64,000 nt of DNA from Anseranas semipalmata (taxonomy: Eukaryota; Chordata; Aves; Anseriformes; Anseranatidae). The first letter of the stretch is position 1, and every line of letters begins with the position of its first letter. The stretch spans positions 1,432,126 to 1,496,125 of the forward strand of contig VXAA01003837.1 of assembly GCA_013399115.1 (NCBI GenBank). Direction: 5' to 3'. A program made the translations under genes and the position numbers. This document shows positions 12,146 through 25,300 of this stretch, one piece after another. The notes beneath the pieces are model-generated. The model was not told the DNA's origin, ran no database searches, and worked only from the letters and a program-made list of their open reading frames with translations.

Positions 12146-14019
12146 CTGTGCCCAGCACACAGACAAACACAAGATTTCTGGCTCCCGGCACCCTTTGTGT
12201 ACGCTAAAATAAATAAGAATTTGTAGCTGCTCACCTAGGGAGCGCACAAAGCCTACACACATCCTTCTTCCCCACAGCAAAATACCCCTACCTCTGGTTC
12301 TCAAGTTCAGTTCCAGGAAAAGGGTGTCAAGGCTGCCAAAAGAAGGAAAAACTAAAGATGGGCTGCAAACAGTTTTCATGTCCTGCAGAAAACGGAGAAT
12401 AAATGTATATATCAAAACAGTTGTGCAGTGCAGCAAAGGACATTCTGCATTTTTTCCTTAAGAGTTACAGACGAGAGCAGTGCACAACCTGGTGTGCAGA
12501 GCATTTGCCAAGGATACAGAGACTTAGGGTCCCATCTTTGTTCTGCCTGACTCAATAGCCCATCAATTAGGCTATTATCAGTCTCTCATTTGGATTAAAA
12601 CTTCCACCTTTCCTGAGATACCTTTTCTGAGAAAAACGTCATCAAAGATGTTAGCTCATGGAAAAAGTTTGAAATTCAATGAACAATTGGATTTCAAAAC
12701 CAAGACTTTCCTTTAAACAGATAGCAACTAGCTTTAACAAGGACAAAAGCTCTGAAACACCACACAAATAGCTTGCCTTTCTTCCTGCACCAAATCCAGA
12801 CACAACAGAACACCCTAGCTGTTCAGTGTGACAACTTTTACATAGCTTAACAGCTTGTTCATCTTCACTAGTGCTCTGTCCCAGTTACCACGGGCTATAG
12901 GACATGGTCAGCAACAATTAAAAAAAAAATTAACCTAGCCAGCGAAGGCACCTGCACATCTGCCAAGAAGCACTCACAGAACTCGTCCTGAGATCTGTAT
13001 TCACAAATTACACAAGTCCTTTTTGTTTTTCTAGTTATGGAGACACCTCACAGCGCAGCGTAAAGGCAACTTACTGTATCAGAGTCACCTTCCCGAGCTG
13101 GGTACAAGCTTAGGTTATGAACCTTCCTTAAGCAATCAGAGATTCTCACTGCAAGCTATTATTTGCCGAATGGTTCAAGTACACAAACATGGTCTGAATG
13201 AAAGCAGTTTGTGGTAACTTTTCATTGAAACATTTACGTTGTGTTTTCAGCCACTGAGGGTCATCCTGAAAGCTGGACTTTGCTCAGCAATGCTATCGCC
13301 TACTCACAGATAACATAGATCTTGGTGTTGGCAGCACTGCTGTGGTTTTACCAGCAGCTCTGAGGCAAGCCAAGTCTTTCTGCAGCACAGAACTTCTCAG
13401 CCAGACAATTAGTGTTGAGCTGGACACACACCGGCTCTTCCCGTTAGTGCCATCTCCTCTGTCAGTAGCACAGAAGTTCTTTTTCTCGAACCGACTCCCA
13501 GTTATATCACACTATACTTAACTCTGTAGGTAAGACTGTATTATATTTAAGTCACTTTTTGCATTTGGCACATTTGGTAAAATAAAAAATGGAAAAGATC
13601 CAAAGCTACTTATAAATTCATGACAAATTAGCATGGATTAATTTTTAGGGCTACGTTCAGAAACACGATGGAAGAAGAGTAGATGGTGATACCCATCTCT
13701 ACTCTATCCAAGAAGCCCCTGCTAGGTTAAGGTGCTCAGACACACGGGAGACATCTGGCTGCTCCACCCAAAGCAACACGAACTGACAGCTCTCACCACC
13801 CAGGACTGCACTCTGTCTCCTACATTACTGGGCGGTTAGCAGGGTAAGTTCTTAGTCTTTCTTGTAGGATCTTGCATCCTCGCATTAACAAATATTCTAT
13901 GTAACAACAACTGCAGTCCAAGTATCTCATTTCCCAGATGAATGCCCTAAATTAATTTTAGACAATGAGTTTTGCCCTCCTTATAAAAAGGGGAGATGCA
14001 CAGCATTTTCCACCAAGCA

Positions 14020-14112
14020 GTGGTTAAAGCACTCTCCCAAGTGAAAACATCTCTTTCCCTGAAGCAGAGGAAGAAATCAAACATGGATCTTGTGCATCCA
14101 TTGTTCAGAAAG
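14020..14112 (+). repeat. tRNA-derived SINE head (MIR-like), relic
   Basis: The block starts with AGTGGTTAAAGCACTCTCCC, which matches the tRNA-like head of amniote SINEs (AGTGGTTAGAGCACTCACCTGGGA). It is followed by CCCTGAAGCAGAGG, AAACATGGATCT and GCATCCATTG in the order expected for the internal part (CCTGAATCAGGCAGAGC ... AACCTGGGTCTCCCACATCC). No internal RNA polymerase III promoter looks intact. This is an old partial insertion. Confidence 0.6.
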
Positions 14113-17100
14113 CCTCTCCCACCACAAATCTCTCCCTTCTAAGAAATATGCCAGTATTTCATTGTCTTATCAAAACAGTATTGTTTTAAATGGAAAAAAA
14201 AAAAAAGAGCCAGAAAAAATACATTATTTTTGCCTACATCTTAATCATTTCTCACCACACACAATCTCTTGGCTTATCCATGACACAAGGTGCACTGGCT
14301 TCACGAGTGGAAGTAATGATGTAGCTGTACTAACACAAGATAGAGAATACCACTTCTCCAAGTGCATGTGCTTGCTGCTTCCTAATTAGATGTGTTCCTC
14401 AGGGAACCCCAACCGTTCTTCTCCCCATCCCTACAAAGAGTTTTGAGGCTGTTTTCATGACCATTGCCAGGACGAATGCATTCACATCAAAACACTTCCC
14501 TTTGCTGTTGACATCATGGGAGGATATTTTCTAAAATCTGGAGAAGTCAGGGTGGATACACCCACTCGTTTTCACTATTCAGCAGCGAACTAGACCACAT
14601 CAGGCCAGTCAGAAATCACACTATGTCCCAAATTCTCCTGTCTGCCTTACCTAGAACCTGTAACACGTTCAGAGCCATGCTCATACAGAGTGGTGTTTTT
14701 TTTTTTTCCCCTTACTGAACCGGCTTACTCTGTTTTTTCCACTCCCAGTCCAGTTCTTCCTGGTCAAAAGTTATCTTCAACATAGCTTAATAGCAAGAAA
14801 CATTCCGCAGAGGCTACATAGCGTTATTTTGTTCTTAACATACTGGGAAATAAAGTGTGTGGGTTTTGGATTCTAGGATCCAGACCATCTGCTAAACCTA
14901 TCAGAGGTTTGAATTCTAATTTGCTGTTGATTTAAAAATAGTCCCAGCATTACCCTGTCATTTTCTGTAAATTATATATTATTTAGTTTGCCATTTTTAA
15001 ATATTATAACGTCCTTCTTCTCTTTTCTCTTATGGTTTAATTTAGATTCCTTATCATCTGCACTAGTACCATTCTTCCCTCCCAGTAACTGGTCCTCGCT
15101 GTGTTCTATGCCAGGGAACCTACCAGACTACTCACAGACTTGAAAGCCAGCTCAAAAACTGAAGCTAATGTTGCAAGATGAACACAACTTCATCACTGCT
15201 GCAAGAGGTCATCTCTTCATAAGACGCAAAAAACAACAAAAGTTTGTTTATTCTGCGGAATTCGTCAGTTTCCCCATAGTCACCATACTAATAACATATC
15301 TTGCAATAACTTGCACTGTTGCTGTAGTGACTGGCAATTAAGGTATCAGTGCTGCATGTATAAAACCAACAAGATTCACAGATTTTCATAGAGAGCCTCA
15401 ATCTACATTTTTTCAGAATTAAGATGGATCTCATTCTTCTATTTTATCTTTTGCAATAGACCCAGCACGTAGCATCCTGGACTTTGCCATGGGATCGCCT
15501 CCTCCGTCCATCACACAATGTAAAATGGGACCTGCTTTCTCAGAATGGTAGCAAAGGGCTTCGGCCCATACCTAACAGATATGCAAGAAGCTAGTTCTGC
15601 TGGATGTAAAGTTGGCCTTTGCTGCTGAAATGGCCATCAGAGCAACAAGATACAGATGTTTTAGCTGCAGATTACCTGGACACTTCTGTAAAGTCCTATA
15701 GAGATTACTTCTGTTTGTATTTGGCATGTCACAGAAAGGAAAGGTGCTGCTTTCAAGCTCTGGTTGCAGCAGAAGACAACACAGGCTTATCCCGCAGACA
15801 GTAACAGAAACTGGGACTGTGTTGGGTTCCCATCTTCATAGCCTGACCTGAACAATACCTGACGCTGCAGTTCCCCATTGGCTCAGCTTCATAACATATG
15901 ATACAGCAGAGTTTTGTTAAAGTTTTGACATTTTACACTTCTTATCTAACCCCAGCCAGGAGAAGATAGACTCAAGGTCCATATTTGGTACCCTTACTGA
16001 AACACTAGCATGTGCTCATATTTTGTTTTCTGGCACATTCCTGACACCACCACCACCCCCTTCAGACACCTGATAGGACAGTACTCAGCCTGAGTGGGAG
16101 TAGCGCATGCTCTATCTTACTAATTATTGGTAAAATACACACGTCTAAAGTGGTGATTCTCAAACATGGCCAGCGCACAAGAAATTTATTTCTCATCACT
16201 CAGTTGTGTTTTGTTCTAGCTATCTAAACTGCAGCTGTCACGAATTTGTGTGGCTGCAAATGTGGCCACATTAACAATGAGTCGTGTACAGTGGGTTATA
16301 CACAAGCAGCTCCTGTGCCTAGGAGTTCAAGCTAAGCAGGAGGATAGACAGGCAACAGGTGAAAAAAAGAGGAAAAAAGGAAATAGTAGTGACAACCTGT
16401 GAGAGTTTATTTAATACTTCAGCTGATTTTTTTCTATTAATAATCAGTCCTGAACTAGGCTATCTTAGAGTTATCATCCCTGCATGGCAGAGCAACTCTA
16501 CCTCTTATGCACACTGAAACCAGACTCTAAACATCTGCGCAACATTCACTGGAGATAACAGCCCTACTGCAAACTGTGTAATCCTCAAGACAGTTCTTCC
16601 CCCAACACCCAACTTTTCCTGTTATAAATGACTAAAAATTCAGAGTTAAACACCAAAAATCAAAGTAAATGGATGTTATTGGATGCAAAACCAGCGTTGC
16701 ACCCCTCTACACATGGAAGTCAACCACTACCCCAAGTGCTCTGTACCCCCGAAGATCTGGTCAATTTGTCTCATTGCCTGTGGAATTAGAAACTGGAGTT
16801 TATAATGGTTTATAATACCAAAAACTTTTAATATCTTCAGAATTATATAACTTAGTCCTTTAGAATTGCAAAGATCCAATGCCACAGTTTTGACCTCTTT
16901 TGTGCAGCAGCCCTAGAAAGGACAAGCTTATTATAACATAAAATACTTTGGGGGATTACAATCAGGAGCTATCATCTACTGACCCTAGCACTGGGAATGC
17001 CAAAAATTCCTGCGACTGAGCCCGTTAGTCACAGAGTCTTTTGACTGCAGACAAGGACTGGTGCATCTCCCAGAAATTCAGACTACCGTATTTTTCCACA

Positions 17101-17589
17101 TAATTTTAAATTGCCAGTTACAGATTTAAAGAACCTAACTCACACTTCAGCCACTTTCTCTTTCCACGTCATGAAAACGCAACGCAATCGGACAGAAGTG
17201 CTTGTCCACATTTAATGAAGGTGCATCTGGAGTCGGGACCGAGGCTTCTAGGAAGTGTACCACAACAAGGGGCTCAATGCAGCTGGCTCATACTGCGCTT
17301 CAGTGAAGCTCATGTGACAAAATACATCCGTACTGACACAAAAATTACTAGGGAGGAATCACCAATGAAACGGTTATTTCACGCTACCAATTCTTCCAGG
17401 GAATTAAAAGCCCAAGAAGGTAACCAGAAAACACTAAAGTAGAAAAAAAGCAAACAAGAACAGCGTAGTCAATGAGCCCAGAGAAAACAAGCCGTTCGGT
17501 AGGAAAAACAGTGAGAGCAACCTTCACAAAGAAGCACCTGGGACTTCGTTGCTTTATCAGAAGCGTTTCAATCCCCTTCATGGACCAGC

Positions 17590-17840
17590 TCAACGCTACA
17601 GCAGCTCCTCCTCACCCTCACGGTTCCGAACCGAGCGGCCTGCGCTGAGGAAACGCTGAGGCCTGCGCGCAGGAAAGCCGCAGCGATGGGCGCCGGCAGC
17701 CCCGCTCCGAGGCAGGCCGGGCCTGGGCCGCCATCAGGCTGCGGCCCGAGCTCCTGAGCTGCCCCAGGCCGCACTGCTGGGCCGGTGCTCGCTCAGTGTC
17801 ACGCACAGACACAAGAGGGCTGTGGCAACACGCGCTGGTG
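17590..17840. promoter_or_regulatory. Short CpG island, candidate promoter
   Basis: About two dozen CpG dinucleotides fall within some 240 bases (for example TTCCGAACCGAGCGGCC, GCGCGCAGG and GGCGCCGGC), while several kilobases either side are CpG-poor and AT-rich. That density in a methylated vertebrate genome usually marks an unmethylated promoter or enhancer. On the minus strand the island contains CCGTGAGG|GTGAGGAGG (GT at 17615-17614), a good splice donor, so a first exon read toward lower coordinates is possible. No initiator or TATA box stands out. Reading frames through the island are GC-biased and carry no domain, so I do not call them genes. Confidence 0.5.
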
Positions 17841-17879
17841 GCCTCCGGCAGACTTCTTAAAACCATAAGTGTACATTAA

Positions 17880-20800
17880 GACTTTGTTTTGGCCAGACTC
17901 TCGTTTGGGTGGTTTATTTTTGCTACTTTTTAATTACTCTAATTGAAGGGGGAATATTTCCCTTCGTTTCTCCCATTCAGCTGCTTCACCTCCTCCCAGC
18001 CACTACTCCCTTCTGAGCCTCTGCCTGCAAACACCACCGTTAGTCACATTTCTGTGTTCTGCCGAAGGCTGGTTGGGCATTCCCCCTCCCTTAATTCTTT
18101 TGGAAAATAGAGAACAGATGAATTTCATTAACTCCCTTGGCTTGTAGGCTGACACACCCTACTACTCATAAACACAGGGATTAGCTAAGTCCTTCTAATA
18201 AACAGAAGAGCGAAAAAAAAAAGATCTGTCCACTATTTGTTTAAGGGATTTTGTGTTTACAAAGCAGAGGGGAACATATGTGAGCAAACCTGCTATTTAG
18301 CCCTGATTGGAAGAGGGTGAAGGTGGCCCAGAATGAGGAGGGAAGGGCTCTCCTCACTACCGCTTGGATTTTAAGACAGTCCCTTCCACGTTAAGGGTGG
18401 CAACCACGCATGGTCACCCTCATAATCCTTTACAGATAGGATCTGCATCCTTGTGACTCTTGCAAATACTTAGCTAAAGCATTTTTTTTTTTTCCTCCTG
18501 GAAACTACAGCTAGAACCCAGACCTGCACAGTAGTCTCATTAGGTAATTAACTGGGCTAAATTCATTGTTTTTTATACATGCATTCAACAAAAGAGCAAG
18601 AAGCAGTTCTGGTAGATGAAAGGTGGCAAAATGCCTCCATGCTTTCAGACCGCGTGGAAGGGAGCAGGCTTCCAGAATAACTCGGGCCCCTGCTTCGCTA
18701 ACACAGAACAGGCTTCCAAATCCCCCACAGATTTTTTGCTCAACATTTGATATCCATTTTTCACATCCAATTATTAATCTGCATACACTGAATTCTTTGT
18801 TTTCTGCAGATCTGCTTGATTATTTAAGCCCTGGAATAAGAAGGCAGAAAATGAGAGAGAAAATGAAGATCCGATTCCCAGATGGATGCTAAAATTGAGG
18901 GGGAGGGGGAGAACACACAGACTAAGTCATTATAATTCAGGATTTATTTCTTGTACTGCAGCCTTACTAAACAAACATTTGGATCAGAAGAGGCAGAGTA
19001 ATTTGGGATTTAGTAGTGATTTCCGTGAATGACCCTGATTTATTCAAAGTTCTCAACGCTAAAGCCTCACATTTCAAGGTCTTCCCCATCCTCTGTTTTT
19101 CAGGACCCTTGGCCTCATCTTACATTTCAGCTCTTACAGGAAGAGCCATACTTTAACAAATCTATCATTACCAATGAGACATAATGGAATGTCTTATTTT
19201 TAATGCTATCAGGATATACACTCTTATAGGCATTCCCCAAAATGCAAAGTCCATAAAATAATCTTGGAGATCCGTTTATAAAAAGACACTTCTATTGATT
19301 ACCTCAGGTTCTTCTGGACTGGAAAATAAAATTGTCATAAGAATTCTTGTGTAAGCCTGTTTGTTCACTAATGTATTTGGAATTCTCACAAAACCCCCAA
19401 ATAAACAAGTCCACTGCTCTTTTAAAAATGTTTTCAATTTTCTGATAAGGAATCAGATCCTGAAAAGGTCAGAAACAGCACCAGATTAGTAGGTGCTTCC
19501 ACTGATTGCAACTGGGTTATGCAAAACACATCTCATTTCCTTTGAGCTCTCAAGCCAAGGTTTGAATACAGAGAGTGAGCAAATATAGAAGCACAGCTGC
19601 TTTAAGCTTCCTCCGATCCCCACTCATAATGCCTAAGTGGTGCTCCTGCACCAAACTGCACTGCGATCAAAGCCAGCTGATCCTGAGTTTTATCCGAATG
19701 CTACGGTTCAAATTGCACTTGAGTTTTTACATTTTTCCCTGGTATATTTTACTGGGGCCCTTGTAAATCTGATAAAATGCAGGAGCAGCTATAGCTACTA
19801 AGTCCTGCTGATGTTTCCCTTCATAATTTTTTCTGATGCTCTTGACTGCCTCATGCGGTCATTGGGGTTGACTGCCAGGAACTCGGCTCAAAAAGAATGG
19901 TTTCTCTTGTACTTCCCATATTTCAATGGATCAGACAGACATACATAACGCTCTTCACGTGCATATCTCAGAGTGCTTAGCAGTCATTAAAATCAAATGA
20001 AATGAGAACATACATTGAAAAGCAAGGCAAATTAAATAATTTAACATTTGATTTTAACACACACAACTCAGAACAACAAAATAGAGAGAAAAATAATCCC
20101 GCTATTAGGTTCATTCAACTACTTGATCCTAACAGAGAAACAACATAGAAAACCTGGGGGCTGAATGTCTCGCCAGCTGGGTGACATAAGGTAACACGCT
20201 GACCCACCTCGAGTAGTTTCAGGTCACATATAGCCTGCTTCACTTATGGAAAAATATCACAATTTTTACTTCCAAACTTTAGGAACCATGATAACAACTA
20301 CCTAGAAACTCTGAAGTGTCTGAAATTAGCAACCAGTCCCCGAACCAAGCCTGGTTGGCTACAGAGCCAACTCGCTGCACTTCTGTCACCCAGGCACCCG
20401 CAGGGGCTGCGAGCCCCTCTTGGCTACACAACGACCACAGGACATCTGCCACTGGCCTCTCAGTGAGCTCTGATCTAATCATCATCTGCATTCAACAGAA
20501 AAGCACCCACCAAATTCTATGTATTTAAGATCAGATCATTAAAATCCAGTCCAAATAATAGAGCTTGGAAACTCCCTGGGCACAGGGTGCAGAAAGCATT
20601 CTTATGGCTGTACCAGCAGTAGCTCACAGGAGGCTTTAGCAAATAAGGTCATCTGCCACCGACTAGATTGGAGGGTTGTTTGATGGAAGCGATGTGAAAG
20701 GTGCTTTCTCAAGGCTACACTGCATTCCCACAGTAACTGTCAGGTTATATGTGCAGGAGCTGCTGTTTTAGCTGCGGAGTGGTTGTGTACTGTTACTCCA

Positions 20801-23800
20801 GAGCCTAAGTGTGTCTGGTTCACCTTACGTGGCAGAGGCAACGAGCAAAGCTGTCAAACTGTCCTCCCTGAACCCACAAACCTTCCCAAAGCTGCATCTC
20901 TGCACGTGGGCAGCTTTGCTCCAGCCGAAGCAGCTCTGCATACCCACAGTAAGCCTGCCATGCAGGAAACCATTTCCTCTTAATAATTTAACTTTTTATG
21001 GGGGGAAAATAAAAAAAGAAAAAAAAGAAACATTTTCTTGAGTGGTTACAGGTCACTCTGGATCAGTGAGGTTTAACTTCAGCGTGTTGTGATGAAATAT
21101 TAATAGCGAGTCAGTGTGTTTATTTCTTCAAGCGTCTGGAGCCGCTGAGTGTTTATGCCTCGAGATTAGCAGGAAGTGTGTCCACGCATAGCAGCCCCGT
21201 ACTTAGAAAGTCCGAGATTTCAACATTTGAAGACTGTCCATGGGAAATCAGCTGCATCGGATTTTGTGTCAGTTCTGCTGTGAGATGGAGAGTTGTTCCC
21301 AAGAGATTTCAATCCCATAACAAACCAACAGATTGTCAGCTTAAGATGAGTGGTAGAAAGGCTTGTCTCAGTCCCTCCATTTCCACTGCAAAGTATTTAG
21401 ACTTACCTGGAGCAAGCAAAATTAGGCCATAAACTTATCACCAGCAGTGGAGATGGTAAGAAGGTCCCAATTTATGCTTTGTGACAGCAAATACCATCTA
21501 GTCAGGTATAGCTTTCTTTATGTTTCAGCATGTGAATGTTACCAGTTAAAAAAATAAAGAGAAATTCAGTTTTCCAAGTTTTGAAGAAAATACAAGAACT
21601 CATCCTACTGCCAACAGACACCATTTGGTGGGTTATAAAAGGCCTCAGAGCTCCTGTAAGACGCAGCAGCCAAGCTCGCGGAGGTGGGGCCAGGATTGTT
21701 TGCACAGAAGGCCGGGGCACCAAAGGCTCAGCGAGTGCCAGGAAATCTACGGCCTCCCTCCGACCCAGCCTGCACCCGTTCACTCCATAAACATGCAGGA
21801 CAGGAAGCCTCTTGCCTTTCCCATTTGAGAGGTTAGAAGGGTCCTAAAGGAAGGGCAAGAGTAGGAGCAAAGGCAAACGTAGAGGAAAAAGGATACTGCA
21901 ACGTCCTGCCCCAGTTTCACATTCTGTTTGGAGGCAGATCCACTTCCCCTGTTCCTACAACAAGTGGAAACAGGATTTGTATTTTGGCTGAGAGTCTCTC
22001 TTACGTGTCATTTAAGCGGGGCCATCTCCGAGTTAGTCTTTTTAGGCAGGTTTTTCTCCAACTAGATGAGTCACAAAACCAAGGTCCTGGCCCCACAGCA
22101 ATGTGCAGCCTGGATTTCCTTGTTAAAGTTTTCAGTCTGGCACTGACAATTGGTGCCAAAGCAGCTAGAGCTGCTCGAAAGGAAATGCAAGCTACCAGAC
22201 TGATTTGGCTTTGCTGTTCGGGAGGAAATACAGTACAATGCAATGCAGCTCATTATGCACAGCAATTTTCCTCCAAACAGTATTCCAAGACGCCTTTCAG
22301 CGCAAAATACAAAATGTTAGCATGGTGAGAGACACGTTATGAGGCATACAGATTCTTACAAGACATAAGGAATATTTGCACGTGCAGAGATTGATCAGCA
22401 AAGATACAAAGCAGCAAGCTAAGGGGATGCTGCTGTAGACGGCAAAGCTGCCAAGGAGACGGTCACACTGACAGCGATAGGATGTGACCGGGTGGACGGA
22501 GGGAAGCCAGCACTCGCCGCCGTGGGGCAGGCGCACAGATGAGCTCTCCGAGGAAGGCTGAGATTTCAAGAGGGCTCGTTCTCACACAGGGAAGGACGAG
22601 GCAGGCTCAGAGCAGCAAAATCAGACTGGCTACTGCTATGATTTGGGTTTTTTTGTTGTTTTTTTCTTTTCCCCCCAGTTGTGCTCACATGTGGCCTTCA
22701 GACTGTCTGGCTGAGTTCATGTCTAGTGGATCCTTGCTGGAGCTGGACAGCAGTTTCACAGAACACTTGAAGATGACTCAGTGCTCCACCAACTGCAATC
22801 TAGTCTGCATATCCAGTGATGTAGAGGATTCTTAATTCTAGCCCGATTATGCAAGAAAAAAATTAATGCACATTTAAAAAATTGCTCATCTCTGCTACCT
22901 CAAATGCATGTCAGTAAGTGTTCCTTTTTAAAGTATGGTGCCAACCTCACTGACATTATATACACGTCATATATATTAACCAAATTCATACCTCCAGTAT
23001 ACAGCTATTTAAATCCGACAGCAGAGATGCTGCTGTGATCCTACAGAACGGTAATCATTAGGATAGCACCATGGTATTATTCAGCATGGGGGCTGGTTCC
23101 CCCCACGTAATAATTCTTTTACACAGCTGAAAAAGAGGGAAAGGCAAACAGTCAGGCCCCTTTAAGAGCCCCTCCAAGAATAAAGGTACGTAGACACCAG
23201 CACACGCAAAGATTATCTTTGCTTGACATAGCACTTGCAGTGCAAGAAGAAAGACACACACACACAAAGAGAAAAAAAGAAATTAGAGAAGTCATAATAG
23301 AGCTATAATAAAACTATAAAGGAGGAGACTGCTCCAGGCATTTGACACGCATCTCGGCACTTTTAATGAGGAAAACAAGACTCAAAGCGCATCCTCAAGA
23401 GCTTATGTGCACTTACATACATGTGTGCAAGAGGGAGAGGGCAGTGATGGTGCTCGGGGCGAGGAGGAGGAGGAGGATGCTCACCGAGGCCCATCAGGTA
23501 GCAGTAAATCTCCACTGCCGGGCACAGCCCGCCTCGCTCCTCACGCTACATTAAGCATGTTGTACTCCCTTTGGTTTATGGAGGGTTGTGGTGCTAAATG
23601 AGCTAGAACAAGAGCAGCAGTATCAGGGGATCGAGGGACTGTCTCCACCAAGCAGCTCCACTAAGTAAGGATTTCTCCATTTGCCTCTTCCTTGCTCAGG
23701 ACTGTGCCAGGAAAGGAGTCAAACACTCAGCCCCCCAACTCCTGCAAGGGATTTACGCACACCCCAAGTTTACGGCTCCGTATGCTGCCGTCCAGGCTCT

Positions 23801-24860
23801 GGGAAAGATGTCATTTATCACTGCTGCCACTAAAGATGCACTTTTGCCACTTCTTAATTTATTAGCCTATACTTTGCAGAGAAGCAGAGCGTCTACAGTT
23901 TCCTAGCAAGCCACTGGCAGTTTCTGAATGGACAGGACTCACAGAAGCACGCTGGAAAAGAAGATGTGTGTGCAAGCACATCTTAAACCCATGGCTTAAG
24001 CGTAACACCCAGAGCTGCTGCTGCCCTCTGGCATTCTCAGCCCCTCCTGGAGCCAGCTTTCGTCCTGTCTCTCCCTCAGTATCCTTCAGTTGCCTCTGCC
24101 CTTTCAGGATTTTAAATCAATTCGCTTTTTTTTTTTTTTTTTTTTTTATCATCTTTAACATGCCCAGTTCAAGCCACAACTGTATTATTTTCATGCCATA
24201 AAAGATCAAGAGCAAATTTTGTACAAGTGCCTAGGCCAGTCAGGAACACAGGTGGGCAAAAATCCAAAACCAAATCATTTGCCAGACATTTATAACATTC
24301 CAAAACATGTTTTCATGCCACACTGGGGCAAAAAATCAAAGTGTTCTAATGGAAAAAAGAAATGAGATGGGATGTTAGAATAACCCAGCAGTCTGTACAT
24401 TTTGAGTGTACTGAATGTGGATTCAAGTTGCCTCTGGAAACTAAAGCTGCACCTTCAACCTTTAGTTTTCAGAGCACTTCATTACAGCCTGATAGCCACC
24501 AAATTCTGACCAATATCATGAAACCAGCACTTTAACAATCTCTCTGTTGTCTGCGTTTGTGAACAGATATCTGCAATGAGAAAAACACACACGGGAAAAC
24601 TGACTCTAAACTAGAACCGCGGGATGATCTCCTTGCTACTAACCACACATCTCCGAGAAATACTCCTCGTGTTACTGTCAACATCCGATTAATGCTTAGC
24701 AATGGATGAAGAGCGAATGGTAAGTCAGCAATTGAGAAAGCCAAAAAATAAACTTCATTTTTACCACCAAACTCTGAGATCCTCAACGTCACATGCAGTT
24801 CTAGCTGTCTCAACAGGAAAACGTGACAGGAGAATTGTAAATACAAAAGAAAAAGCAGCA
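17880..24860. other. Non-coding DNA, no gene seen
   Basis: This is mostly unique AT-rich DNA. It contains a T12 run (18482-18493), a GAG run (23461-23476) and a T22 run (24126-24147). At 22679 a strong pyrimidine tract ending in CCCCCCAG is followed by an open frame of about 50 codons that closes at 22835, but nothing in it is recognisable. The frames around 21.2-22.3 kb lack domains. Confidence 0.7.
24126..24147. repeat. Poly(T) run, 22 bases
   Basis: An uninterrupted T22 tract. No retroposon body is recognisable on the minus strand next to it, so it may be a simple homopolymer and not the poly(A) tail of an insertion. Confidence 0.9.
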
Positions 24861-24869
24861 AGGTTGAAC

Positions 24870-25300
24870 AGAGAGATACAGGAGGGACTAGACAAACTAG
24901 CCTTCTTGAAGAGAGGAATGACTACGGAGGGATGACAATAGAAGTCTCAAATTAAAAGTAGAGGTCAGTAACAACTACAAAACCATCAGCTGTATGAGGA
25001 AAGTTATTAGGAAATGGTTATCAACTGGTTCTAACCAAGCAAGAGATAGGGATAACCCAATGAAAGACAGACAGAAGGCTTCAAGCTACAAAAGAAAGGA
25101 TCTTTTCATCCCATACATATTTAAACTGGAACTTGTTGCTAAGCAATGTTCTGAAGTCCAAAAAATATGAGCAATTTAAAAAAAAAAAAAAGGAATTAGA
25201 GTGTCATGAGGACAGGTTGGCCCACACAGACAATAACAAGTATTTGCTGGGAGCCTGGGGGGGTACAGCGGGACACGCAATCCGGATCTTGCTGCAGGAA
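24870..25300 (+). mobile_element. Old CR1-type LINE 3' region
   Basis: Several words in the right order match the 3' end of sauropsid CR1-like LINEs: GGAGGGACTAGACAAACTAG, GACTACGGAGGGATGACAAT followed by AGAAGTC, AAAACCATCAGC, GGAAAGTTATTAGGAAATGG and AATGAAAGACAGACAGAAGG. The family consensus has a similar series (GGCTGGACT ... GGGGGATATGATAGAGGTCTATAAAATCATGA ... GTTATTTA ... ). An A14 run at 25178-25191 interrupts the tail. No coding part of the element remains in frame. Divergence is high, so the insertion is ancient; edges are approximate. Confidence 0.55.

Larger units (their letters stand above)
8050..17560. other. Non-coding DNA, no gene seen
   Basis: Reading frames here are short and show no protein family. 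Recognisable contents are a (GT)n run at 9103-9113, a CR1-type tail near 11.84-11.92 kb, a tRNA-SINE head near 14.02-14.11 kb, an A13 run at 14194-14206, a T12 run at 14696-14707 and a CAC run near 16045. A consensus minus-strand splice donor (CACAG|GTGAGT, GT at 12067-12066) is noted separately. The rest appears to be unique sequence. Confidence 0.75.

Noticed and set aside
12878..12905. CCCAGTTACCACGGGCTATA resembling the inner part of a tRNA-type SINE
   Set aside because: The match is short and neither flank continues it, so it was not listed as an element.
13838..13850. Good plus-strand donor GCAGG|GTAAGTT
   Set aside because: The nearest upstream acceptor (CTACTCTATCCAAG) gives an interval closed in all frames, and no partner exon is visible.
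16147..16180. AAGTGGTGATTCTCAAACAT resembling the end of a hAT DNA transposon
   Set aside because: Only about 15 bases fit, and no matching inverted terminal repeat was seen nearby.
21402..21410. Good minus-strand donor CTCCAG|GTAAGTC
   Set aside because: No convincing acceptor lies upstream on the minus strand within a usual exon length.
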